Positions 1 through 13,649 are shown, numbered from the stretch's first letter. The stretch is DNA of 64,000 bases from Sipunculus nudus (GCA_026874595.1 CM049310.1:48885558-48949557), one strand, 5' to 3'. Numbers and translations are program-made. Notes: a model not told the origin generated them from the sequence alone.

Positions 1-342
1 CTTAACGACATAGAAATTCTATAACATTTTGTATTGGATGTATGCATCAGTTTGAGAAATGAAGCAAAATGTTTTATTTTGGATTGAAAGCTTAAAAATT
101 TCCATTTACTGTCTACTGGTAAATCAATAAAATAAAATTAATTTCGCCAGCTCTCGCCGTATTTTTTTTTTCTCAGAGTCCCTAAAACAATTAACTTTTA
201 TGAACGGCTTGAATTAAAATGACCAACATGACATAATAAATATGAGAGAGAGAGAGGGAGGTGATAAACTCCATACATTTGCCTCGAAGGCATCATTGAA
301 GGTGATCATTCTTTGTATGAAGTAAGAATAGGAACAGGCCAG

Positions 343-344
<2 letters not shown>

Positions 345-408
<64 letters not shown>

Positions 409-486
409 ATACCAATAGATTATATATTTGCAGAACGAGCGGGGTGCTAAGAGCTGGTACATAGCGATCATTAAACACCTTCGTAA

Positions 487-581
<95 letters not shown>
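345..581. repeat. (TA)n microsatellites
   Basis: Near-pure TA runs at 345-411 and 494-581, separated by an 80 nt unique segment. Tyr/Ile-repeat open frames here are artefacts. Confidence 0.95.
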
Positions 582-584
<3 letters not shown>

Positions 585-655
585 ATGAACTGATCATATA
601 TGTTAACTTAGTTTTATTTCATCCAAATTGTATTACAGCACTATTTCGTGTAAGC

Positions 656-1500
656 TGTTACAGGTGCCCTTTTTATTGTGTGCACAAGTCTTACAGATGT
701 CTTTTTTGTTGTGTGACACGGGCGTTACTCAGGTTGTGGCTTCCTCGCCTGGCCGGGTATTGCACTCTCAGGTTAATCCGTACTGGTTGAACTCTCGTTG
801 TCATGCTAGCTTGGGGCTTTCTCGCCTGGCCGAGCTCACGTGTTAACCCTAATATGTTGAGACACGGCATTCGTTGTTCTGGTATGTTCTTTGAATGTGT
901 GTACTGTGTTAGATTCTTTAGAATGTTCGAGCAATGGAAAATTCTCGGCTTGGGGCGAGAAGTAATAAATAGGGGGCTGTGTTTTAAAGCAGGGGGGGGG
1001 GGTGAGAGAATATTCCAGCGGACACAGACGTGTGTATGTCAGTTTGTGGGACCTATCCGATTATCCAGTAATTTCAGGGGTTCTACTATTACTTAAATTT
1101 AACAATTTAGTGTTGCCTGTCTCAAGTTTACTTTCTGGATTGTTACAAGAGCTTTACATTGGAATGTTATTCTCCGAGAGAATTTGTGTGAACTTTTCAT
1201 CCGGCTTATACATTTTAAAGGACTTATCGCCGTGACAGTGGTATCCAGGTACGGTGCACTTTGTTTATTTTACTGTGTATTTGTATTGATTTGTTGTTGT
1301 ACTGTTGTTATACTGTGTAATTGTACTGATTAAGTGTATTGTAATGTTAGGGTTGTTTTAAGAATAAATTATAGTTATTTGTTAACCAGAAAAAACACTG
1401 ACTTCCTTTATTCATTCCCCTACACATTTCGCGCTGCCTAGTGTGACAGAATCTGATTTTTTTTTATCTCCATTACAAAATATATGTTCATATCTCCAAT
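656..1500 (+). mobile_element. LTR of the same family, diverged 3' end
   Basis: Starts TGTTACAGG and shares with the 41.6 kb copy the AATAAATAGGGGGCTGTGTTT region, ATTCCAGCGGACAC, GACAGTG-GTATCCAGGTAC, the AATAAATTATA signal and CACTGACTTC-TTTATTCAT-CCCCTA. A poly-G run (992-1002) interrupts the leader. The terminal GGTTCCGTAACA is not recognisable; similarity fades after the ATCTCC near 1470. Confidence 0.75.
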
Positions 1501-2120
1501 ATGATAAAGCACCATCACTAGGGATTATTGAATTCCTTGTTATATGAACGATATCAATTAAATATGAATTATAATTGCAATAATAATAACAATTATAATG
1601 AACTATGGATAAACATGTTGTATCGAGAGAACTCCAGCAAAGTGTTATCTGTGAATGTTAAGACGTGTTTCCACGTGCTCGTATATTCATGTGTATATAT
1701 GAGTAAAAATGCTAATAAACCCATGTAAGCTTGTATGTGTATGTGCATGGGTATATGCGTGAACTGGCAGAAGTGTGTGATGGTGGAGTAGCGACACCTG
1801 GCGCCTGTTGGAGACAGCAGGTCTCCCTTAAAAAAACCTGATGTTTCAAACGCCTTTCATTTTCACCCTGAATCCCTCAATTTGGATCACGTTGACCCTA
1901 CTAAGTCAACGACAGTGCAACCGTTACAAACAAAGAGAGTATTTTGTCAGATGATACCTCGGTTGATCCTGGTTACAAAATTGGTGAACAAGAAAACCAA
2001 AACCATTTGTGGTCGGTGTTAATCTTTTTCTCAAAGAATCAGCCGTCACATGTCAGAAAAGACCACAGAGTTACGAAACCATACAAGTTCGATGTATATA
2101 TTATATGTTATATATTCCAT

Positions 2121-2359
2121 GTAAGTTTAATGTATCACATACATGGTAGCAAATACTGAAATTTTTTCAGTGCTACAAAGACATAATTTCTATCAATATA
2201 CATGTAGTCAAGAAACTAGATAAGTTTAATTTATCATATACAGAATATCAAATTTTGAAAATTCTACAACGCTACAATGACACAAATTCTATCCACATAT
2301 CTGAAGTCACGAAGCCATATTAGTTTAATATATCATATACAGAGTAACAAATTATAGAT

Positions 2360-2425
<66 letters not shown>

Positions 2426-2484
2426 TTAATATATCATATACAGAGTAACAAATTATAGATCAATCTCTCTCTCTCTCTCTCTCT

Positions 2485-2530
<46 letters not shown>
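2121..2530 (+). repeat. ~100 bp minisatellite with embedded (CT)n and (TA)n
   Basis: Units start AAGTTTAATGTATCACATAC (2121), AAGTTTAATTTATCATATAC (2221) and TTAGTTTAATATATCATATAC-like (2320, 2425), each continuing AGAGTAACAAATT or a variant. The last units carry (CT)n at 2363-2403 and 2465-2487 and (TA)n after each. Confidence 0.7.
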
Positions 2531-2536
<6 letters not shown>

Positions 2537-3072
2537 GTATATGATATATATATATATATAATCATACACTTATATTAGTTAAAAATCAGTAGTTCTATAA
2601 ACAAACATTATCATTGACGTGAGAGGCCAGACAATCATTCACGAGCTTTACAGACGCCTGAACCTTGTTTCGGTTAGTACATTACTCCTGAAATTACCAT
2701 AGCCGGCGTTAAAGCAATAAATAAATAACATATTCGCATCCCATCTAAATGTAAAATATCCGTATAAAGCCAGCTTTTCTGATAACAGGTTCCATGGATG
2801 TAATCACTCAATATATTTGTTCTGTTTACCTGTACAATCAATACTCCACGGAGACCGGCGTTATCTGCAGAATCTGAACTACGTTCATTTGCCGACGTGT
2901 CATCAGACGCATACTAAACGGTCTTCCTTGTTTAAGGTGGATGATTGGAGAAAAAGTGGTATAATATTTGTTGTACAATATCATTGGTGTGATCAGGTAA
3001 GCCAGTCTTGCAACAACATATTACACGAAACTACCTATAGTCGTAAAAATGTCTGACGAAACCTGACTCCTC

Positions 3073-3077
<5 letters not shown>

Positions 3078-3141
<64 letters not shown>
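3078..3141. repeat. (TA)n microsatellite
   Basis: 64 nt of uninterrupted TA dinucleotides. Confidence 0.95.
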
Positions 3142-3144
<3 letters not shown>

Positions 3145-6100
3145 ATATTTCAATATATTAAAATACGAGAATTGTAGTCGATACCTAGCCCAGGTACGTT
3201 GTAAATGATAGGCGGAATTATATCTTCACTGGGAATGCTGCTATGACATGTCCTCCCATCCAGCAGGGCAGTTCACTCTAAGCTCCTCGTACAGCGGTTA
3301 TACACTGCAGTCGTCCAGATGTCATTTTGTTTTAACCGCTGCCATGTATGGTAGTCCGGGAGCCAAGTTCAAGCAAAAGTTCTCTAAAACTCAGTTAATT
3401 GTCCCTTAAAGTACAACACATTTTTACAAGCTAGGTATTAGGATGATTTTTGGTAGGGTCTGCTTGGGGTCGGCTCTTGCAAAACGTCTCACATCGCTCG
3501 AAAAAGTGAGCCTATTGAGAAAAAATATGAATTTATGAACCGACTTATGGACACCTTTAATCCGAATACTCTGTCACCCTGAAAGTAATCAATAAGTGTT
3601 TGGCATGTACGAAAGTTATGACTACTTTAAATGGATACGCAATTAAGACAATCTAACCAATTTTTTTTTTACATTTACTGCTATATAAAGTACCCCATAC
3701 TCCTAAGAATTTGCAAAAAAAAATCCACCTTTTTGTACATTGAAGTTTCACCAGACACCGTTTATGAGGACAAAGCTCCTCACAGGTATATACAGTAGAT
3801 ATAGATACTTGACATTGAAATGCACACCTGTTTTGTATTATATGGCCCTTTCCGATAGCTTCCAGGAGAAAGTGAGTATTGCATGTATTTGCTCAACTGT
3901 TTCAAACAGGTAAAAATATGAATAACCCCCCCAAAATTGTGAGAATTTAAGTTGATTTTCTGTACTATTAGACAGCTTTACAATATATCTTAAAAGTTTA
4001 CCGAAAATGGACTCTGGGAAAGTTGTTAATTTCAATATGGCGTCCAAGATGGCCGCCGAGACCCTCAAATGGCCATAACTCATTGATTTTTATCTTAGTT
4101 GTGATTCAGGCATCTGCTACTAGATTTTCTGGGTCCAGAAATCCAGTGGGTCCAATAAATTCATTTAGATGGCTTTCAAAATGGCTGCCAAGATCTGAAA
4201 AAAATGACTATAAATCATTTATTTTTCATCACAGAGTTAATAAACTCGGACCTGTCCGTGGAGAGGTTATTCCAAATCTAGTTCAAGGCCAGTATGAAAA
4301 ACCTCTGTTGTAGATACTTGAAACTGCTCCTAACATATATATGTATATGAAACATGTATATGTATAATTGTTGCTTTTATATCTACACTTTGCCCTACTC
4401 TTTGTGTCTATTTTTTAAATTGTCATGTCTGCTGTGAGTTCAGCAGTCTATTTTTGATCTTCATTGACGACTGTATTTTGCAGGGGAATCCTCGTGATTA
4501 CAAGAGTACCGCTGGTTCTGCCTTGTTCCTCTTTTGGCCTTCTGGCATGTTTTATCGGCGGTTTCTGTTTTGCCAACATGCCAACTCCTACTCTTGGCAG
4601 GTGTTAACCGTGTTGGAATTATTTTACTTTTGCAGGCATTCCTGGGGCCTTCTTTGCTTTCTGAGTTCTCCATAACGGAGTTGCTTCATCAAAATGAGGT
4701 CCAATCTAGTAAAACTGCGCGTTTATAATCCTTTCCTCTATGATTTACAACAACATCTTCCAAGAAATAGACAAAAGAGATACACCTTTTCCGATTTGTT
4801 GTATGATTCGCTGCCTTTGCTATTAGTGCAGGAGCATATTAGTGGTGTCTATGATATATTGTGTTTTGACCTCTTCCCCTGAGATACCGCATGCACAGAA
4901 TGTTATCAGGTCATAATGTTCTTCGGTAACTTCCACAACCTACTGTATCATAGAACAGGGGTCATTGCTTTTGATACTGGGTCACTGAAGGATCTGATCC
5001 AGTGTGTCTGCATTGAATGTGGAAGGTTTCATTATGAGGGAAAGGAAATGCTGAAATTCCTCTTCCACCTCTTATTGATGACACTCTTCACTTACAATCG
5101 GACATGAAGTGTGTAGAGAGGAGGGGTGAAGAAAATGTAGAGGTCATAGTTTCAGCCCAGTGCTGGACTTTGTCAGCCTTCCTGTCTCACCATGCTTCAT
5201 CCTTCACCATGCTGCTTGGGTATGACTCTTCAGCTCCTTATAACAGTTCTCTTTAGAGATGGAATATATACTGCGAGGCATTGAATGATTATTGTTTATC
5301 CTCTAGAAGGTATTTGATAGCCTTCTATTTCTCGAACGCCTCCAGTTTATTTTGTATTTATGTGATTATCTTAAAGGTCTTTGTTTTCTACAGAATGATC
5401 CTAACAGGCCCTTCGAGTTAGATAGACCATTGCCATTTGGTCAAAGCATACCTCTCCAATTTCTGGAGTCGGTCCTGAGTCTGACATTTCAGGTTTAATC
5501 TGATCAATAAAGGGGGTGGCATTCGCTGGGTGTTCAGGATCTCCAAAATGGGTTGCTCGCGAGTTTCGGAGTTTAGGCACTGATAAATCTTGCGTTGCAA
5601 AAGAGGTTGGGAGGTTGCAGTGCTTCGTCAGCTGATTATTGAGAGTTTGTGGACTGATAGCTGTTCAAAGTGTTGGTTTAATGACAAATCTACTCATCTA
5701 CTTTGCTTTTCCTTTCCATAAGAAATGTTATATCATTCACTAAATTGTACTGTCTTTAACCTAACCATTATATTATCGTATGGACTTGGACCATAGGTGA
5801 CATAGTTGTTACAAATTAGGGCTGGGAACTGGAAGATAAAGAGTTGGTTCTGGCAGTCATTGATTTAGCTCTTGATATTCTTCAGAAGATGATGTATAGC
5901 AGCTGCTTAAAATTATGATGTAGCTGCGGGACAATCAGATTTTACCATGTCCCAGCGTTTTTTTGGACATGGTGAATGAACACATGCAAGACAATTTCAG
6001 AAAGATTAAAAGTGTTAATATTCCACTTTACTTTGATGACAGAAATAGTATCTCTATATACAGACATCTGTGTTTCAAAGATGACGCTTATCGTACAGTC

Positions 6101-6589
6101 GTAATTAAAGTTGCCCAAGCTATAATGTTCCTTACATTATTTGAATTAACACCTTTATGACAGATTTAATAGAAATGAGCCTTTTCAGATGTTTTACTGT
6201 ATTTGTGGCCATTTTTGATGCCTTTGTCGATATTTAAGAATACCTCAATACTCAACCATTTTACTACTGGTCTTGATTTCTATTTTTAGGCCCTTATCTA
6301 GCCATAGACACCAAACTCACGTCAATGATAGAACCGCTTCTTACCATATAAGTATATAATTGTTGGGCGGCAATCTTTGATGCTATCTTGTATACATAGG
6401 TAACCAGCAACTAAAGCATTTAAAGTAATTTCGCATCTTCACCCAATCAGTATCGTCAATAAAAGGGAAGGGATCAAGTATTATTCTATCTTTCTTTATT
6501 TAACAACAAAAAGTGTGTAATGCATAATGGTTAAATGTCATGGACAATCGGGTTTTAAAATGCTTGTCTCTCCTCTGGCGACGCTGCTC
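3142..6589. other. Unassigned intergenic DNA
   Basis: Only short frames. ATGGCGTCCAAGATGGCCGC and similar words near 4036-4190 look like a dispersed repeat. No gene recognised. Confidence 0.4.
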
Positions 6590-6715
6590 AATTCGATCGC
6601 GGGTTGTCATGGCCCGTCAAAGATCGGTCGTTTTCTCCCAGTTCTCTGATTCTTTCATCCCTACAGACGACTGAATACCGCCATCCAAGCCATTGAAAGA
6701 GCCTCTTGCTAGTTA
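6590..6715 (+). repeat. Fragment of repeat family A tail
   Basis: Similar order of words to 36125-36215: GGGTTGTCATG, GTTTTCTC, CCGCCATCC-AGCCATTGA, TAGTTATT. Confidence 0.4.
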
Positions 6716-7594
6716 TTATACAATCAATGTAGAATGATTAAAGATATATTTAATGCTGTTGGCCACTTTTCAGATGAGTACTTATTATTATACTTATTAT
6801 ACAATATTAATATTTGAAAAGGGTTTTTTTAGCTAAGTTGACTATAAGTCATCTGAACTCTAGCGGTGCTTTTTGTCCATCGTCTGTCCGGCTAATCTTC
6901 CATCTGGCTGGACATACGTTAAGAGGGCAAAAATTATTTCCACCTATTGATAGGTGGAGATATTTGTTTCGGCCATTATTATCTCCATGACATTTACAAA
7001 AGTATAGTTAGTAATTGTTTCTGACCAGAAAGTTTGCAAACAGTTAAATAGGGTCAAAAATTTCTAAACCCCATTGTTACATTTCAAGATGGCCTTATAT
7101 TAAACCCCCGCTTTAATGCCCTTCATATTTTGCATAAAAGTGTTTCAATATTTTATGCATGTATATGTCGCGGATTAATTCAATTTCACGTAATTAGAAG
7201 AAGTCAAGGACCAATAAATATATTAAATCAATTTATTAACTTTATATTTTAGTGTACACCAGAAATTAGAACTGAATTATCAGTTATATGCTTACATATG
7301 AAATCTTTAACATAAATGTCACACTACTTCGAGAAATGCAATTTTTTTTTTCATGTATGCACTAATTTTTATTGTGCACCCATATGAATATAAGGCGTTA
7401 ATCCAGAATATCTGAAAAAAATATTACGCTTAATTTGACCATGTGATAAACATTTTAAACAGGCAAAAACATATAGCTACAGCACCCATGTTAGACTGCA
7501 TGGTTCATATGGTCATCAACCCCTCGCTCACCCACCCACCATTCCTGGATAGAAGGTGTAATTAACCATACAAGGCTGTGGATAGTTTCTAGTA

Positions 7595-7960
7595 GCCGTG
7601 ACAACCCGGCTCAGTAGGCAATCGGATAATTGGGCTAGTAAGCCTACTCGAGTAGTGATACAATCAATATCGAGGATTATATCGCAGTGGTCTTACATCA
7701 GGTTGCATTCATATTGTGGTAAACGACCTATAATCTCAATATTAAGTTGGAATGATGTATCAACACAATATATACTTGTGAGCTCACAACCCAAACTGAA
7801 ACACCGTCTCCATGGACACGGTTCATTTCCTGTATCGCTAGCAAGCTGCCTGCGTCCTGTAAACCGTGCGATGCATGCTTGTGTTCATGCGGTCATAAAT
7901 TCAACAAACATGCCGAGGGGTTTACCAATGTGCTGGGTTAAAACGGAACTTTTCTCGCTC
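7595..7960 (-). repeat. Dispersed repeat family A, copy in minus orientation
   Basis: Reverse complement matches the copies at 35770-36215 and 63640-64000: shared phrases include GTAGGCTTAC, GTGAGCTCACA/GTGAGTTCACA, GTTACCATAGAGAC-type, GCATGAACAC and ATGCATTCCTCGATA-type words. A possible open frame here is a by-product of the repeat. Confidence 0.65.
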
Positions 7961-10546
7961 ATGTTTGGTATTATTAAAAAGTACACAAAAATGCTAACGA
8001 TTGGCCTAGTTTATGTTGATCGACAGTGTACCTATTGGCCATGAAGCGTTGTCAGAAATGCATCTTCATGAGGGCTTATAATGCGTTCATAAGACTTAGA
8101 TGTAAAGACACTCTGGCGCCAGTAATCTGGTCGTAATGCCAGAGGGTCGATATGACGATAAGTTTCTGGCGGTCTCTATAGCCTTTGGTTCAGTTTTATT
8201 AGTCGAGGGAGGAAGACAATTTATAAATATACAAAATATTTGTTGATTTCGGAACAGTGTCTTTAAAATATTTCCAGTAACGTTTCGATTTATTCAGTCC
8301 TACCGATAAATATGATGTTTTTCTTAGTGAAAAAAATAATCAGCTCATGTGACTCATCTGCTTTGTGTTGTCATGTGAAAAGAAATATAGGCCTCATTAA
8401 GCTGCTTTACAAATCTTGTGAAAAGTCTTGATTAATCAGTACAATGTCGGGGAAAATGGCGACTGCTGTCTGATTAACTCTTTTATGCATGATATTTTTC
8501 TATATAATGCTTAACCGAATGAGACTGACAGCTATAGTTTACTTCTTTTTACATTATCTATATAATGACCATCAGTACTGCATGAAATGCTTTATTATCA
8601 CCCCATTGTGAGCAATGATAATGTTGGTAATATTTAGTTGACTTGCCCAATTCTTTAATAAATAAGTCGACCATAAGTTTACTTAAGTAAATTAAATTTC
8701 ATTTTTTTTTTCGTGCATATTTAATGGTTACTTGGATACCTCGGCATTTATTGTTTGGCATATTTTGCTTTAATTAAAGTAAATACAGTTTACCCAGAAA
8801 AAAATAATCTTTTCGTGCATTTTATAACTGGAAGGTACACTTTTTAACTAACTGCTGGAATTGCATATAGATTTCTCATGGACCTGTCTTGACCGTAGAT
8901 GAGAACTTTCTTGGTCTAACAGATATAAAGTTATGTGTCTACATGTAATGGATGGACAGAATGCAATCAAAGAAATGGATACAAATTCATCGCTATATCT
9001 CAGCATGATTGATAGTCAGCTGTGCTTAAATGAAAGACCATGTATTATCCTCAGATGTCCTTGCAATTATACAAACTTTGAAGACAATTGTGAACTGTTT
9101 TAAAGTACAGATGATTTATGCCGGATGGTATCATGTCAAATGTGTGAAAATGTGTGAATTATTTCCATTAATAATGTTTACAGATTTTGCAAAATAAGTT
9201 ATTAAAAGTTCAGGTTTCCTGTATGAAATGGAATCCTTGCTGATTATAGATATTCACACGGGAATTTTGAGTCCATAGACCCCTTTTTAAATTAGGAAGC
9301 CTTTACAGTACCTTAAAGGGAAACACCAAGCTGTCTAAGAGCAACAAAAATATGTATGTCTCCAAAAATACATTATCTGTGTAAAATAAAGTATATAAAT
9401 TTTTAGAAGAGAACCTGAGCTTGTTACCATCTTCTGTTGCTTCTATGTCCTTCCAAGATGAATTGCATTGCTTACGGTATGTCTTAGTTTGTCTTGCGCC
9501 AGTATATTTGTAATACTTGATGTTGTGGCCAACATGGACAATGTATGTGTATTTTGTTTCTGGGTTAAATAACTTATTTTGACACGGCTTCTTTGACCCT
9601 TGCAGCAACGGATCTTGCATCCCATTTGCACAATTTGACATGGTGGCAGTTTTGATACAGCTTAAACTTTGTCTCCAAAACACAAAAAGAGGGATATAAA
9701 TCAACAACAGAGATGTTGACTGTCATGTTGCTGACAAGCCGCTATAAGCTCACCTTGACATCCTTTATATATGTACAACCCTGATAGGCGAAATAAAAAA
9801 TTTAAAAGAAAAGAAATAAAAATTTTTAAGACTGCTTCATTTATATTACCTGCAATGGGATGCTGCATTTGATGTTTTCAACTTCCAACTGTTCCAACTA
9901 AGCAACTGTTTGCCTAGCCATTTTTATCCTTAAATGTGCATGTATATTACTCAACAACATAGGTTCTTGTAAAAACAGTTAAAGCTTTGTCGGTTGCGCA
10001 AGGTCCGGACGGTGAAAGGTCTTGGCTGCCATTAGACACCTTTTTAATTTAATTTAGAGTAACTTAATCTAACATACAATTGTGTTTTGGGCCGTCAACT
10101 TGTAGCGTCCTTAACAATATTTACATCCTCATATCCTTAAAGGGAGGTCTTTGTTGGAGAATGTAAAGCACTCTGAAGCTAAAACGTTGGTCGTATATAC
10201 TCTCTAATGTCAGACAAAATGGCGCTAGCTCACGGCACACATGTTTACATGATCCACGGTGCTCCTAAGTATTTTATATACCCAGTGATTTTGTCAAACA
10301 TCAAATAAACTGTCACAAATATTGAGAGAGCATGTCTACTTAATTCAAAACAGTCAATGTATACATTTGTAAAATCACCACTTGAAAATGATTTGAGAAA
10401 AAAAGTATAAAAAGTATTTACCCTAATAACGAAAAATGAAAAACAGTATAAAAAGAAGTGTTTCATAAAAAGTACATTACTTTAGTATATAGTATATATT
10501 GTATATACACTAAATTTTGTCAAGTCGTTACACTTGTTGATACCTT
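7961..10546. other. Unassigned DNA upstream of the lectin gene
   Basis: A 134-codon minus-strand frame at 9303-9707 shows no recognisable domain and no clear splice partners; probably not a gene. Nothing else stands out. Confidence 0.35.
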
Positions 10547-10764
10547 GTGGCCACAGATTTAAGCAACATGATTACAGTAAGCCTGTATAGTCAGACCAAC
10601 CGGACGGAATGGCATCAATTCAGATTTTGCCTTATCAGACAGGTCCGGTATATCACCGACGTGAACACTTTCAGTTCACCAAAGGGTGGTCTTAAAAGAC
10701 AGGTGTTGTTAATAGAAAGGTGGTCTTTCAGACTGAATCCATTGTATTTTCAGTGCAGACAAAC
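10547..10764 (+). promoter_or_regulatory. Probable 5' leader region of the lectin gene
   Basis: The 220 nt before the lectin ATG have no convincing coding content of their own. A short repeated phrase (GGTGGTCTT, twice near 10684 and 10720) is visible. No clear TATA box was identified, so the transcription start is not fixed. Confidence 0.25.
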
Positions 10765-13041
10765 ATGAGGACAGGGCAGTACAGCTTGCTTATCTGGACA
10801 GTGTATATCCTCAGATTTCCTGCTACTGATGTTCGGGCAACTGACATCCGGAAAGTTAATTCTGGTAAGTGTTATGATGGAAAAAAAGTTAAATCATAGA
10901 TAATGACGATAGTTTCATGTTACTATTAACACTTTATTTTTAGTTTTTTTTCTGTTTGTCAACATTGGCGCATGAACTACGTTTCCATATGGTTTGTAGC
11001 TAAAACGCTTAAACATCCGTCACAGAGGCCTCATAATAACTTTTCTTAACAAAATTTACCAACTTTTCATTAATTTATGAGTAATTACATAACTTCTACA
11101 GTACAGGTAGGTGAATTGCTGGCGTTATTTCCTCTGGTCATACAAGAAATTAGGTCTTGGTAACATGTGGAGAGTTTCAATTCAATTTCATAGCTTTCAC
11201 CTATCTAAAGATATAATGCCGGGTTTAAAGAGTTGACAGTACTCTGTTTGTTTGCCACGTGAAATTTACAGAACAATATTAAGGTTAATATTAATTAAAA
11301 CATTTGTTTAAGATTATAATGAATTATTTCAAACACAGGAATACTATCCTGGGGAAAATGGTCCTCATTGGACCAATGTATCGGAGGGCGGAAGTCAAAA
11401 TATCGTTATGGTGTAAAATCCGGAAAACTTAACTTATTTCATAAAGAAACCATCGTGTGCCATTGCAAAACTGTTGATTCCATAACTACAAAACAGAAAT
11501 CAACTTATCTTAAGAAGAGACATGTATCAGACAATTCAAATAGGACTGGTCTTGAAACGAACAGGCTTGATTCCATTCTCTTAAATTTGACAAAGTCCGC
11601 AGCAAATAATATGGAAAACAATTTCACTGAAAGCAATGGGGCAGGTATCAAACCTACCAGCTTGGAGGGATCAATCGATGAAAAGAAGAGAGTATCCTCT
11701 AACCATACAAGCCTGACGAAGGAAAAAACTCCCAACAGAAAAATGTTTACTGTAGGTGAAAATGATCATGAAATCGCAATGGACAACGGCCGGGCAGACA
11801 CCCGTATGCAGAACAATGGTAACACAACCATAACAGCCAGCTCCTCATCAGACATTGAAGTAAGCCAGATAGAAGATGATCCTGAATGCAAACGAAAGGT
11901 CAAAGGTACGTTTATCATACATTTATAAACATACTTATACGAAAGCACGTTAGTTGCAATAAGTGTGAGGATGCCTTGTTTTGTCAAATAAAAAATAAGA
12001 CTTGGGCAAGGTCCCTGTTATGAAAAATTACATACTTTGAGGTATAATTTATCTTATAAAAACGCCGGATCACGACCGTTGCCCCAGGGATTATAGATAC
12101 ATTGATTTATATTAAATTACAAGACGATAAATTCTGATGACAAATCAGATTTAAATTATGATCAAGATTGAAAACTGACGTTTTGATAAAGATGCTCTCA
12201 TATCAACAAAATTTATATATAATGATTCCCCATATTATGTGGCGATAATAACGAGTAAAATGAAACACAGGAAGGGAACTGTTGTCCTCTTTGCCCCATA
12301 AAGGCAGCAAAGTTCATTATTTTTATTATTTTTGGGGGTGGGGTGGGGTGTCCATACCCTTGTGTCCCCCACATTTACTCACCAACCAAGATCTATGAAT
12401 AAGGGAAAAATTGCTTGCGTATATCATGACATTGTAAAATTGCGTCATGTACATTTTATGATAACTGTGTTTTGTGTGCACTTCTTTCTACAAGAAATAA
12501 GTTGTCCTGGTGAATTTTCGCGGAGCTTTTCCTGTGGACGCATGTTTAAAAACGGAACGTGGTCGTCATCCTGCTACAGTATTGTGAACCTTGTATCTTT
12601 TTGGGAATCGGCCGTCAGAAGTTGTCAGAGGATGTTCAACTCGAAACTCGTCAGCATAGAATCCCGTTTGGAGAACATATATGTTGGAAAAATTCTGAAA
12701 GAACTGGGAGGTACAATTTTATAATAAACAAATTAAACATATACCATCTTCACCCCGAAACGGTCTACGTTTATGCGAATAACTGATTCTCATATCTAGA
12801 ATAGAGTTTAGCCTATTAATATATACTCGTAACCGTTATTTGCATGCATACATAACTTTTAACACATTATTATTTTTTTTATTCGAAACTTTTCAAAACC
12901 ATTTTTTTCAATTTTTTTTTTTATAAAGAACCGGGTTATCGATACTGGACATCAGGATCAGATGAGAAGGAAGAGGGTAGCTGGGAATGGACGGCAACTG
13001 GTGAACCTGTAACCTTCACAGACTGGCTCAGTCATGAATAA
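10765..13041 (+). CDS. Secreted C-type lectin-like protein with TSP1-like segment and glycosylated stalk; reading frame truncated (331 aa)
   Basis: Four coding exons joined by GT-AG introns, all phase 1: 10765-10864, 11339-11905, 12495-12710, 12929-13041. Exon 1 encodes a signal peptide ending near DVRA/TD (residues 1-25). Exon 2 begins with a thrombospondin type 1-like stretch (SWGKWSSLDQC, then CHC). About 150 hydrophilic Ser/Thr/Asn-rich residues follow, with N-glycosylation sites NRT, NLT, NFT, NHT and NTT, a likely mucin-like stalk. Exons 3-4 encode a C-type lectin domain: SCPGEF, SSSCY, FWESAVRSC, LVSIESRLEN, then WEWTATGEPVTFTDWLSHE, where the frame hits TAA at 13039-13041. In families of this kind the next residues are PNN with the rest of the fold; here NNSDNEDYLAV and YICEI are present but in another frame up to 13171. 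Such proteins are secreted lectins, often immune in molluscs; the sugar ligand cannot be predicted with the EPN motif broken. Confidence 0.8.
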
Positions 13042-13171
13042 TTCGGATAATGAAGACTATCTCGCTGTTGGAACGGAAAGGTCCTCAGCGGTGACTTATT
13101 GGACTGACAAGAGTCAGAGAAGAATACTCCATTATATTTGTGAAATCAGTGTTAGGGATTCAGAGGTTTAA
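13042..13171 (+). pseudogene. Out-of-frame remainder of the C-type lectin domain
   Basis: Directly after the premature TAA, a shifted frame (from about 13038) reads NNSDNEDYLAVGTE, then VTYWTD and HYICEISV, ending at a TAA at 13169-13171. This is the normal C-terminal part of a C-type lectin fold. The join HE/NN lacks the Pro and the spacing expected for HEPNN, consistent with a 5 nt loss (or 2 nt if no Pro was present). The two inner cysteines usual in the fold (before and after this segment) are also absent, so this domain was already atypical. Confidence 0.7.
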
Positions 13172-13262
13172 TCATCTGCTGGGACTGCCTTGTGTCCGCA
13201 TACACTGGTTCCTCACTATCATGCACATTACATGAAGCACGGCTTTTTAATTAATATTTAGA

Positions 13263-13268
13263 AATAAA
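13263..13268 (+). promoter_or_regulatory. Polyadenylation signal AATAAA for the lectin gene
   Basis: Canonical AATAAA about 90 nt after the original lectin stop position; position and strand fit the end of that transcript. Confidence 0.5.
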
Positions 13269-13580
13269 TGCTCTCGAAATCAAATCATGTAGGTTTATAA
13301 GAGTGTGACATACAAAAGTGAAATACTGATTTAACATAACCGACTGTCGAACAAACTTGTACTTTAATAATTTTGTTTCCTAAAGTTGGTTGTCAGAGAC
13401 CCCCAAACAATACCTTTACTTTTTACTTAAATGTAACCAGTATTCTTAATAATTTGTCACCATTGAGATAGAACAACCCGTTCCTTTTTTTTAAATATAT
13501 CACAATTGGCTTGAGGTATAAAAACGTATTTTCTGTTTTATACATAATATCCATTTGCGTACATATATCCATTAACATAC

Positions 13581-13586
13581 GTGTAA

Positions 13587-13642
<56 letters not shown>

Positions 13643-13648
13643 ATATAA
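13581..13648. repeat. (CA)n followed by (TA)n microsatellite
   Basis: CA repeats to 13605 pass directly into TA repeats, downstream of the lectin gene. Confidence 0.95.
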
Positions 13649-13649
13649 A

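Noticed and set aside
343-790. Open frames with long Tyr-Ile repeats on both strands
   Set aside because: They are translations of (TA)n microsatellite, as are those near 34.5, 36.7 and 46.3-46.8 kb.
7598-8044. 148-codon plus-strand frame
   Set aside because: It lies in dispersed repeat family A, in antisense to its other copies, and shows no domain.
9303-9707. 134-codon minus-strand frame
   Set aside because: No motif, no splice context and biased composition; insufficient support for a gene.
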